Assembly (NCBI GenBank): GCA_023228925.1
Contig: JALOAF010000016.1
Location: 1-26,871, forward strand
Source: Candidatus Absconditabacterales bacterium
GTDB lineage: Bacteria; Patescibacteriota; Gracilibacteria; Absconditabacterales; Absconditicoccaceae
DNA: 26,871 nt
Direction: 5' to 3'
In this document: positions 19,370 to 26,871 of the stretch, in pieces
Position numbering within the stretch: the first letter of the stretch is position 1
Layout: each line of letters starts with the position of its first letter
Translations under genes and position numbers: made by a program
Notes under the pieces: generated by a model
Seen by the model: the letters and a program-made list of their open reading frames with translations, nothing else
Database searches by the model: none
What the model was told of the DNA's origin: nothing

Positions 19370-20500
19370 ATGTCTAAACTAAAATTTAAAATACTTAAAC
19401 AAAGATGAAATGCAAGAGTTTGAGAAATAGAACTAAATTGAATTAAACTCACCACCCCTGTTTTTATGCCTGTTGGTACAAAAGCTACTATAAAAGGCTT
19501 GTTTTTGGATGTTTTGAAAAATGAGAAAATCCTGGGAAACTTGGATCCAATAAAGTTAATTCTTGCAAATACTTTTCATCTATATCTTCGTCCAGGAGAC
19601 GAATTGATAAAAAAAGCATGATGATTACACAAATTTGAAAATTGGGAAGATGGGCTTATTCTCACAGATAGTGGGGGTTTTCAAGTTTTTAGTCTTGGTT
19701 TGGGGAAGGACGAAAATCGCGACAAATGAGCTCATAAAGTAGATATAAAATTAGTAGAAGATGGTGTACATTTTAGATCTCCATATGATGGATCAAAACA
19801 TTTTTTTAGTCCAGAAAAGGTTGTGGATATTCAATGTAACCTATGATCTGATATCATGATGGTTCTAGATGTTTGTTCCCCATGAAATTCTGATAAAGAG
19901 ACTCTTTATAGTCAAATGCAACAAACTCATCGTTGGGCAAAAAGAGCATATGATCATTTTATGAAAAAGTATGATAAAGTAAAGTGAGTGCTTTTCCCAA
20001 TAGTTCAATGATGAACAGATTTAGAAATGAGAAAAGAGTCAGCAGAATACTTATCACAATTTGCGACTGATGGGATAGCTATATGATGAGTGAGTGTTTG
20101 AGAATCAAAAGAAAAAGTGAGAGAAGTTGTGGAATTCACAACTCCTTTATTGCCAAACGATAAGCCAAGATACTTAATGTGAGTAGGCACACCAGAAGAT
20201 TTATTACATGCTATAGAACATTGAGTAGATATGTTTGACTGTGTTTTGGCAACTAGACTTGGAAGGCATGGAGTAGCATTTTCTGGCAAATGAAATATAA
20301 ATTTAAATAATGCAAAATTTAAAGAAGATTTTAATCCTCTAGATGATACAGCTGAATGATTGAAAAATTATAGCAAATCTTATATACATCATCTTTTAAA
20401 AGAAAAAGAAATGTTGTGATGAATCATTTTGTCTCTCCATAATATTTTGTATTTACACAAAATTTTAGAAAACTGGAAAAGAAATTTTTTGGAAGATTAG
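19370..20500 (+). CDS. tgt: tRNA-guanine(34) transglycosylase, zinc cysteines missing
   Basis: 376 residues, the normal bacterial length. It exchanges G34 of His/Asn/Asp/Tyr tRNAs for a queuosine precursor. Seen: RGNARVGEIELNG and TPVFMPVGT near the start, [23 protein letters not shown] (Asp at 100, the general acid/base position), [36 protein letters not shown] (Asp at 290, the nucleophile position), and [11 protein letters not shown]. The C-x-C-x2-C zinc triad that should precede NYS is replaced by Asp/Ala/Leu in [11 protein letters not shown] (about 322-332), although the later His (LHN) is kept. The usual TRNARNG is TRLGRHG. The catalytic core is intact, so it is probably active with an altered C-terminal subdomain. 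It ends in TAG, five bases from the convergent DUF4012 gene. Confidence 0.92.
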
Positions 20501-20505
20501 GGGGT

Positions 20506-22110
20506 TTATTCAACAAGAAAATTGATTTCTATAGTTTTTGTGGTATGATTTGTATTTATCAACATCTGATAATATACTCCATTGGCAAAAGGTGTAACAA
20601 ATGTTCTATATTCTTGTTGTTGTCCAGATATGTCTAAAATTTGAAAGCTTTGTGGAAAATAAACACTTGCCTTAGTTTCCATCCATTTTTCATAAATATT
20701 ATCATCATATTTTGCTGGTCTAAGAGCCAAAATAGATTCCTCTCTACTAGTCATTTCTATTTGATATTTTTTTTCTAAATCTCTAATAAAGTCTATATAG
20801 TAATTTGGCACATTTAAAGTATAGTAAATTTTCATTGTATATTTTCATGGCATCAAATCTTGGATATTTACTATATCATTATCAGAATCTATCAAAATTT
20901 TATTTCATTGATCTAAAATTTGAATGTTTTTTTCTACAAATCCATCGACCTTATTGTAAGAGGTGTTTGTGTCCCAAGCATAAATAAATCGAGAATTATA
21001 TTCCAACTTTAATTTATTGTTTTTTAATACATTTTGTAAATCATCAGATACATTTGATAAATATATGCTTATAAAGTTTTTGTTTATCACATCATCAAAA
21101 TTGTTTATTATATTTTTAAATATATTTATTTTATTTTTACTGAAATAATCTTTTACTCATTTGATATATTCTTCCTTTTTGTTTCAACGATATTCTCATC
21201 TAATGATATCTATATTGGCATTTAGAAACTGTCGTTCTCGAGATAATTCTGTAAAAGAAGGTATTAAAAACTCAATTAAATCTGATCTTACAAAAATAAC
21301 TCATTTGATGTATTTGTGTAATAATTTTTCATATAATCATGCTTCCATAGTTTGTTGAACTTTTGACATAGAATATGTTTCGTTAAACATTTTTTCATAA
21401 AGTCGTTTTAGGTTGCTTCCATCTATATCAGAGAATCAGAATTTATTTCCAGCAATAAATCATATTTTACGATCTGGCAAAAAAGAGCTTGTTCGTTCTG
21501 GTGCTATCAAACGGGTTTGATATGCTATATAGTCTGGATAATATGAATCAACTATTTCTAAATTTTCTAGTTTTCAATCCTTTAGTGTTATAAATGCAAA
21601 AGAACCAAAAAATCAGCCATTTGGTCTTTTTTCATTTGTGTTTTGTAATATTACTAAATAATTAAACTCTCATTCTTTTCATAATAATCTTGATATTTCT
21701 TCCCAATTTCACTGAATAGATCATAAAAGCTCTATTAGTTTTCCATATTTTTTGAAGCCTAAATTTTTCAAGTAATTTTCATTTTTTTTAATATATTCTA
21801 GAGTTTCCAAAATTTTGTCTTCCTTTGTTAGTAATATATTTTCTCAATCAACATAAGCTTTGGCAACTTCATCAATATTCAATAACATTTTTGAAATATT
21901 TTCATCTATATTCCAAAAATAAAAAGCTATCTGCTGTAAATCTTCTTTGAAAATATCCATTTTGTCTTTATTGAAAACTATGTTTGTAATATTAGAATAA
22001 AAAGCAAAAATAGCAAAACTTAAAACTAAAAGAATCACAAAAATTATATTACTAAATTTTAGATAATATTTCCAATTTTTTTCTATTTTTCTTGAAATTC
22101 CAAATTCCAT
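20506..22110 (-). CDS. DUF4012-family membrane-anchored protein
   Basis: 534 residues. A short basic N-terminus and one transmembrane helix (about 22-45) are followed by an extracytoplasmic helical region and then the family signature LVILQNTNEKRPNGGFFGS, FAFITLKDGKLENLEIVDSY and IAPERTSSF, with YAWDTNTSYNKVDGF in the C-terminal half. DUF4012 proteins occur widely in Gram-positive and CPR bacteria; the function is not established, and a role in cell-surface or polysaccharide processes is often guessed. It converges on tgt with only five bases between stops and no terminator visible. ATG 22110 is the first in frame. Divergent from the prepilin peptidase gene. Confidence 0.85.
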
Positions 22111-22212
22111 ATAGCTTTTTGGTATAAAAATTCTTTCTTAAATTCTACAATAAGGATTCTTGATTTTAATACAATAATAAGTAAAAGAAAAGAGAAATAA
22201 ATGATAAGTAGT

Positions 22213-22243
22213 AATTAACACTGATAAATAGTGGTAAGTTAAT
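22213..22243. promoter_or_regulatory. Imperfect dyad in the divergent intergenic region
   Basis: AATTAACACT and AGTGGTAAGTTAATT form an interrupted inverted repeat (CACT/AGTG, TTAA/TTAA) between the divergent DUF4012 and prepilin peptidase genes. It could be a shared operator; there is no further support. Confidence 0.2.
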
Positions 22244-22274
22244 TTGTTATTGTTTTTTTATTTTGATTGTTGAA

Positions 22275-23102
22275 ATGCAAATAGAAATATTTTTTATACT
22301 CTTTGCAATATGATGTTTTTTTGGCTCATTTTGAGGAGTTTTGATTTCTAGAAAACGGGATAAAAATTGAATTAAATCTATTTTTCTTGGTCGTTCAAAA
22401 TGTGATAATTGCAAAAAAAAACTTTCATTTCTAGAATTAATACCAATATTTAACTTTTTGTTTCAAAAAGGAAAATGTAATAAATGTTGAAAAAAAATAT
22501 CTAATTTTTATCGAATAGTAGAGCTTTTGTCTGCTTTGGCCTTTGTTTTAACTTATTTGTTTTTCCCTTACAATTGAATGTTGGAACTTGTATTTTGGAT
22601 TATAATAAATTGGGCTTTCCTTTTTTTGATAATATTTGATATCCAAAAACATGAATTACATTTACCAATATGGATTTTTGTAACAATTGTTTCTTTAATC
22701 TTTGCATTATTAAAATTAAATATTTCAACAATATTTTGTTTTTCACTCGGATTTGTTTTTACTTTTATATCAATATATTTGTTTGCTAAATATTATGTAA
22801 AACTTAGATTTCGTAAAAATGAAGAGTGATTTGGACAAGGAGATGTGTATTTGTCATTGACAATAGGAATACTTTTTGGACTAATACTTTATTACAATAG
22901 TATAGCTTTTTCTATTATAAATTTACTTGATTTTATTATTATTTATGTTATTTTTAGTTCGTTAATTTGACTAATTTACTCTATTTTCAATATAGTTATA
23001 AAAACAAAACAAAAACAAATAATACCATTCTTACCGGCCATGATCTTTGCATTTTACTGACTTTTGTTTTTTGCTGATTTTTTTATTAAATTTTTGAAAT
23101 AA
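22275..23102 (+). CDS. pilD: Prepilin peptidase (type IV leader peptidase, GspO/PilD family)
   Basis: 275 residues, polytopic. An N-terminal FFGSFGGVLISR block is followed by the cytoplasmic domain with two zinc-type CxxC pairs (Cys43/46 in CDNC, Cys68/71 in CNKCG). The aspartyl protease residues follow: FDIQKHELHLP (Asp122) and GFGQGDVYLSL (Asp190), matching the conserved G-x-G-D motif. It cleaves and N-methylates type IV prepilins at the inner membrane. One Gly of the EEGFGQGD motif is a TGA codon. Its stop codon abuts the ATG of the next gene (TAA then ATG with no gap), so the two are surely co-transcribed. Confidence 0.93.
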
Positions 23103-24053
23103 ATGACAAGATTTCTTATTAAATATAAATATAAAATTAGGACATATATATTTTTCTTTTTAGTTTGTATATCATATTTTTTTACTGTTTTTTATTTGTT
23201 TTGAAATCATGATATATTTGCTTCTATTATAGCAATATTTTTTCTGTATGTTTTCTCACATTTTTTGGCTATAGATTATAGAAACTTAAAAATAAAATAT
23301 GTGATATTTTTTGTATTGTTTCTATTTATTATTACTTTAATATTTTTTATATTTTTCTCTCGAGAGATAAATATTTGGTTAATATTATCTTTATTAATAT
23401 TCGATATTTCTTTGTTGATTCTTTTTTACTCATTACAGTCTGTCGGATTTAGTAGTATTTCTTATTTTCTGAGAGGTGGCTATGTTTTTACTTTATTTAT
23501 AACAATTGCATATAGTCTTACATTTATATGAATGTTTAAATATTTTCCACTTACTTGTGAAGGATTAAAAGACGCATCAAATAAACTTATAGAATTTGTA
23601 GAGAAACCAATTATAATACCGGTTAAAAAAATACAAAATTCAATTTCAGAAGCTAAATATAAACAAGATTTAGATGAAATAAATACTCAAGTAGGGGAGG
23701 TGCTTTTATGATTTCAATGAGTGCAAATTTCTACAGAACCAGACACTGTTTTGGCTCCTGTAGTTTGAAAAATAAATGACTGGAAAGAAGAAACTATAGA
23801 TCAGATAATAGAGGATCAAAAAACATATTCTCAAGATGTTTGTAATATGTTGTTAAATTCAATAAATGAAAAATATATGTTAAAAGAGCTTGGGCTTTCG
23901 GTCGTAATGTTAATATATTTTTTGTTGTTTGGTTTTATTAGATTGGCAATTTTTATTATGAGTTTCATTTGATTTTTGATATTCAAATTATTATACTGGT
24001 TGTGAGTTTATAAAATAAAAAAAATAAAAACAGAAATTTTTGAAATAAAATAA
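23103..24053 (+). CDS. Unrecognised polytopic membrane protein downstream of pilD
   Basis: 316 residues. Six or so hydrophobic helices lie in the first ~150 residues (IFFFLVCISYFF, IFASIIAIFFLYVFSHFLAI, YVIFFVLFLFIITLIFFIFF and others). A polar segment of about 130 residues follows (EFVEKPIIIPVKKIQNSISEAKYKQDL ... STEPDTVLAPVVGKIND), then one or two more helices and a Lys-rich tail. No family recognised. It begins at the base after the pilD stop, so a link to type IV pilus assembly is suggested by position only. The low-complexity Phe/Ile content is partly a result of base composition. Confidence 0.75.
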
Positions 24054-24058
24054 AAAAA

Positions 24059-24064
24059 AGGAGG
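24059..24064 (+). promoter_or_regulatory. Strong Shine-Dalgarno sequence
   Basis: AGGAGG lies 8 bases before ATG 24073. It is the only strong ribosome binding site I found ahead of a gene start here; most starts have A/T-only leaders. Confidence 0.7.
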
Positions 24065-24072
24065 ATTATATT

Positions 24073-24318
24073 ATGAAAAAAATTATTTATTTTTTACTTC
24101 TTCCCTTAGAACTTTTGGGTAGAGTGATTGATTATTTTTTTGATTATCTATGTTTGGGATTTACCATATTTACAACATGGGTTGTCTATAAATCACTTAA
24201 ATCAGGAATTCTATTTAAAGAACCAATACAATATATGCCACTTTTTATATTGTTTGTCTTCGTTGTTATAGCATTGTTCTTGATATACCTATGGTTTAAA
24301 AAACATTTAAAAGATTAA
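24073..24318 (+). CDS. Small two-helix membrane protein
   Basis: 81 residues and no TGA codon. Two hydrophobic segments (about 5-40 with LGRVIDYF in the middle, and 55-75 PLFILFVFVVIALFLIYLWF), with a basic C-terminal tail KKHLKD. No family recognised. It sits 19 bases after the previous membrane gene, has the only strong Shine-Dalgarno sequence in the window, and is closed by a terminator, so it is the last gene of the pilD operon and may be made in larger amounts than its neighbours (inference). Confidence 0.75.
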   Translation: MKKIIYFLLLPLELLGRVIDYFFDYLCLGFTIFTTWVVYKSLKSGILFKEPIQYMPLFILFVFVVIALFLIYLWFKKHLKD

Positions 24319-24321
24319 ATC

Positions 24322-24353
24322 AAGATGGCTGTTGTATTACAACCATCTTTTTT
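24322..24353 (+). terminator. Terminator of the pilD operon
   Basis: AAGATG ... GTTGT pairs with ACAAC ... CATCTT around an ATT loop, with a three-base bulge, and is followed by T6. A typical intrinsic terminator. Confidence 0.7.
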
Positions 24354-24398
24354 CTTCTTGAGAATTGTTAAAAAAAAACTATATTTAACTGTTTTCTG

Positions 24399-24426
24399 TT
24401 AACAATAATTTAAATTTAATTATAAT
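24399..24426 (+). promoter_or_regulatory. Probable promoter of the U32 peptidase gene (near-leaderless)
   Basis: TTAACA (24399-24404) and perfect TATAAT (24421-24426) are spaced 16 bases apart. Transcription would begin within a few bases of the ATG at 24436, giving a leaderless or nearly leaderless mRNA. A small dyad TTAAC/GTTAA overlaps the -35. Confidence 0.45.
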
Positions 24427-24435
24427 TTATAAAAC

Positions 24436-25722
24436 ATGAAAAAACCTACAATAGTTGCTCCTGGATGATCTTATGAAAAGGCTATCATAGCTAGTAAATA
24501 TTGAGCAGAAGAAGTCTATATTTGAGTGCCTTTTACCTCTTTGAGAATGAGACAAAACAAAGTAAGAGATTTTGATATACTGAAAAAAACAATTCAAGCA
24601 ATACACGATAATTGATCAAAAGCACTACTTACCATGAATATCTTTCCTAGAAATACTGATATTAAGGTGTTTGAATCAGTAGTAGAAAAAATTTCAGATA
24701 CAAATCCTGATGCAATTATTTTTTCTGATCCTGGAACTTTTAATGTTCTTAGAAAACACTTTCCAAATGTACCTTTACATTTAAGTACTCAGACTTCTAC
24801 ACTAAATTACGAATCAATCAAATTCCGAAGAGATTTAGGTGTAAAAAGAATAATTCTTGCTAGAGAACTTCATATAGAAGAAATTAAAGAAATTAGAAAA
24901 AAAGTTCCAGATATTGAATTAGAGGTTTTTGTTCATGGAGCTATGTGTATGAGTTATTCTGGGAGATGTTTGCTTTGAGATTATATGGCTGGTAGACAAG
25001 CAAATAAGTGAGAATGTAATCATGCTTGTAGATTTAAATATAAAGTTCGATTGGAAGAGGAAAGAAGACCTGGCAAATTTTTTCAATTGGACTGAGACGA
25101 GGATGGTAGTTATATTTTATCATCCAGAGATCTATGTACTATAGATAAGTTACAAGAGATTTTGCCTTATGTAGATGCTATAAAAATAGAATGAAGGAGT
25201 AAATCAGAGTTTTATGTGTGAGCGGTTGTAAAAGCTTACAAAGAAGTCAGAGATGCTATTTTAGAATGAAGAGAACCGGATTTACAGATTAAAGAATTAG
25301 TTGAAAAAATTCCTCATAGAAAATATCGAGATTGATTTTTATTTAACTGATTAAAAGATTTTCCTGAAACAGAAAGTATGGAAAACACCTTAGATAATGA
25401 GACAGCAAATACTAAAGATGTTTATCAAGGTTCTACAACATTGACTAGTGGAGGACCAGAATTTTGTAGGAATTATTTTGGTGTTTTCAAAGATAAATTT
25501 ATAGAAAAAAATGGAAAAAGATATTTTGAATTTAATCCAAAGGAGGTGATAAAGAGATGACAAAGATTAAACTTTATTAGTTCTAATGATATTTGAGAAT
25601 TAGAGATTGTTGATATTATCAAAGAATGATGACAAGAATTAGAAAAGGCAACTTGTAATACACCTAAAGTCTTTGTTTTAACAAATAAGGAACTTAATGG
25701 TTGGGAAATTTTATATGAATAA
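24436..25722 (+). CDS. U32-family peptidase (TrhP/YegQ-type tRNA hydroxylation protein)
   Basis: 428 residues. Starts KKPTIVAPGGSYEKA, typical of the family (E-L-L-A-P-A-G-x-x-E equivalent), with the barrel strand AEEVYIGV and the signature EVFVHGAMCMSYSGRCLLGDYMAGR followed by NKGECNHACRF (about 162-200). Four Cys there are the likely iron-sulfur or structural ligands. Its size and C-terminal extension resemble TrhP (YegQ), which takes part in 5-hydroxyuridine formation at tRNA position 34; RlhA-type 23S rRNA hydroxylation is the alternative. Gly181 in the signature is a TGA codon. A perfect match to the 16S anti-Shine-Dalgarno (AAAGGAGGTGAT) occurs inside the gene at about 25539-25550. Converges with folD. 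Confidence 0.88.
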
Positions 25723-25753
25723 AACCATTCTTGGATAAGAATAACTTATATAA

Positions 25754-26671
25754 TTATATTTTTTGAATATCAAAAATATTTTCAAACAAACAAGCAACAG
25801 TTAAAGGTCAAATTCCTCAAGGGACAGGTGTAATATATTTTATTTTATCTTTTACAGATTCAAAATCTACATCTCATACTGGTTTTCAATTTTTGTGACC
25901 ATATCATACATCTATGACTATTTGACTTTGATCGTTATGAACAAATTCATCATTTATTAAATGAATTACTCATGTGCAAGAAACTATAATATCAGACATT
26001 TTGCAAAGCTCTTTTGTTTTTTCTATTGGAGTACTACTATTTGTAGAAAATACAGTTGCTCATTGTTTGATAAACTCCAAAACAAGAGGCTTTCACACTA
26101 AATTGCTCTGTCATATTACTGTAATTATTTTTCATCTTATATTGTACAAATCATATTCTTTCAATATTTTTACTACAGCCTTTGGTGTTGCTGGAACAAA
26201 ATCTATTAAATCTATTGATGATAATCAACTTAATACACCTCCCATTCCATCGATATCTTTGTTTGGAGATATTGTGGATAAAATTTTAGATTTATATTGT
26301 TTGAATTGTTCTGGTAAAGGCAACTGAACAATTATGCCAAGACAGTCTTTATCGTGATTTAAATAATTGATTAGGTCTATAACTTTTGAAATATTGTCAT
26401 ATTCTTGTTTCATATACAATTGAACATCATAATCATCTTTTGTGTTTTCTGGTAAATTATCTCATTTTTTGTATTGTCCAAAAATATGTGCTTTTATTCA
26501 TATTTTTTCTCAATATTTTTGTTTTAATCAAACATATATTTTTGAAGATTGATCATTTCATAAGTATATAATTCAAATATATTTATCATTATTTGGAAAA
26601 AATTTTTTTACTTTTGTTGTCAAGTCTTCTTGTAATTTTTTTGATATTTTTTGTCATTCCAACAAGATCAT
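25754..26671 (-). CDS. folD: Bifunctional methylenetetrahydrofolate dehydrogenase/cyclohydrolase
   Basis: 305 residues, slightly longer than the usual ~285. FolD interconverts 5,10-methylene-THF and 10-formyl-THF using NAD(P). Motifs: YVGLKQKYGEKIGIK with the catalytic Lys at about 50, [12 protein letters not shown] (about 112-122), PNKDIDGM (about 136-142), [13 protein letters not shown], the nucleotide-binding ITVIGQSNLVGKPL, and the C-terminal ITPVPGGIGPLTVACL. All catalytic positions look intact. The start was taken as ATG 26671; the N-terminus MILLEGQKISKKL fits the family. It ends 31 bases from the U32 gene stop on the other strand. Confidence 0.93.
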
Positions 26672-26734
26672 TGTTTTTTTATTGATATATAAATTTAGTT
26701 AAAATAATATTTTTTTAATACTTAAAATCAACAG

Positions 26735-26760
26735 AATGATAATGTTGGTTAATTATCATT
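26735..26760. repeat. Perfect 9-bp hairpin upstream of folD and the right-end gene
   Basis: AATGATAAT (26735-26743) and ATTATCATT (26752-26760) around an 8-base loop. There is no T-run on either side, so it is not a terminator; it lies between divergent genes and may be an operator. Confidence 0.3.
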
Positions 26761-26766
26761 CAAAAA

Positions 26767-26826
26767 GCACCACCAAATAAATATAGTTAGATTCCTTCAT
26801 TCCCTAACTAAATTAAAAGATGGTGC
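26767..26826 (+). promoter_or_regulatory. Structured leader that could pair with the start codon
   Basis: GCACCA (26767-26772) can pair with TGGTGC (26821-26826), which includes the TG of the start codon. It encloses an inner 7-bp hairpin, TAGTTAG / CTAACTA (26784-26790 / 26804-26810). This could control translation of the next gene. Prediction by eye only. Confidence 0.3.
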
Positions 26827-26871
26827 AAACACAATGATGTAAAAAAGGACAAATAACTCAAGAGGAAAGAG
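26820..26871 (+). CDS. Start of an unidentified gene, cut by the window end
   Basis: ATG 26820 opens MVQTQGCKKGQITQEER with one TGA read as Gly and continues off the right edge. Seventeen codons are too few to name it. The structured leader just upstream supports a real start. Confidence 0.4.

Noticed and set aside
25539..25550. Perfect 16S anti-Shine-Dalgarno complement (AAAGGAGGTGAT) followed by an ATG at 25557
   Set aside because: It lies inside the U32 coding sequence and the ATG opens only a seven-codon frame ending in TAG. It encodes PKEVI in the main frame; most likely chance.

Overview
This window most likely comes from a Candidate Phyla Radiation bacterium of the Gracilibacteria (BD1-5) / Absconditabacteria (SR1) type. 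It is very AT-rich. Nearly every gene is readable only if UGA encodes glycine (translation table 25). In-frame TGA falls on invariant glycines: the P-loop and the GKGHE motif of MurE, the Walker A of a secretion ATPase, both outer glycines of the RNase Y KH motif, and the U32 peptidase signature. Every gene I reconstructed ends in TAA or TAG, never TGA. Under the standard code each gene shatters into short pieces, so all coordinates below are from my own table-25 reading. Identifications rest on motif recognition; no search was run.

Layout: (1) 1-720 has no gene but holds dispersed repeats, a minus-strand intrinsic terminator and a MurE promoter. (2) 721-2641 (+) is murE followed by a DnaQ-type 3'-5' exonuclease. 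(3) 2893-4334 (+) is an unrecognised protein with a frameshift at an A8 tract. (4) 4335-5255 has no intact gene and holds two ~188-bp direct repeats flanking a 3' fragment of the dnaQ gene. (5) 5256-8396 (+) is a 1046-residue VirD4/TraG-like membrane ATPase. (6) 8466-13042 (-) is a run of five lipoprotein genes, three of which are frameshifted in this sequence. It converges on the ATPase gene at a shared bidirectional terminator. (7) 13251-18555 (+) carries a TMEM43-family protein, RNase Y, a divergent Lgt-like enzyme and a baseplate-J-like membrane protein. (8) 18552-18983 (-) is an AMMECR1-like protein, followed by more dispersed repeat copies. (9) 19370-20500 (+) is tRNA-guanine transglycosylase lacking its zinc cysteines, convergent with a DUF4012 protein (20506-22110, -). 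(10) 22275-24318 (+) is a prepilin peptidase with two membrane proteins. (11) 24436-25722 (+) is a U32 peptidase (TrhP/YegQ type), convergent with FolD (25754-26671, -). (12) At 26820 a gene starts and runs off the window behind a structured leader.

The content is mainly envelope and surface biology (peptidoglycan precursor ligase, lipoproteins and a possible lipidation enzyme, type IV prepilin processing, a secretion/DNA-transfer ATPase) plus RNA metabolism (RNase Y, Tgt, U32). Only one gene has a strong Shine-Dalgarno sequence. The least explained items are the frameshift-rich lipoprotein operon, the A8 frameshift at 2913-2920, the dnaQ fragment inside duplicated spacer DNA, and the zinc-less Tgt.
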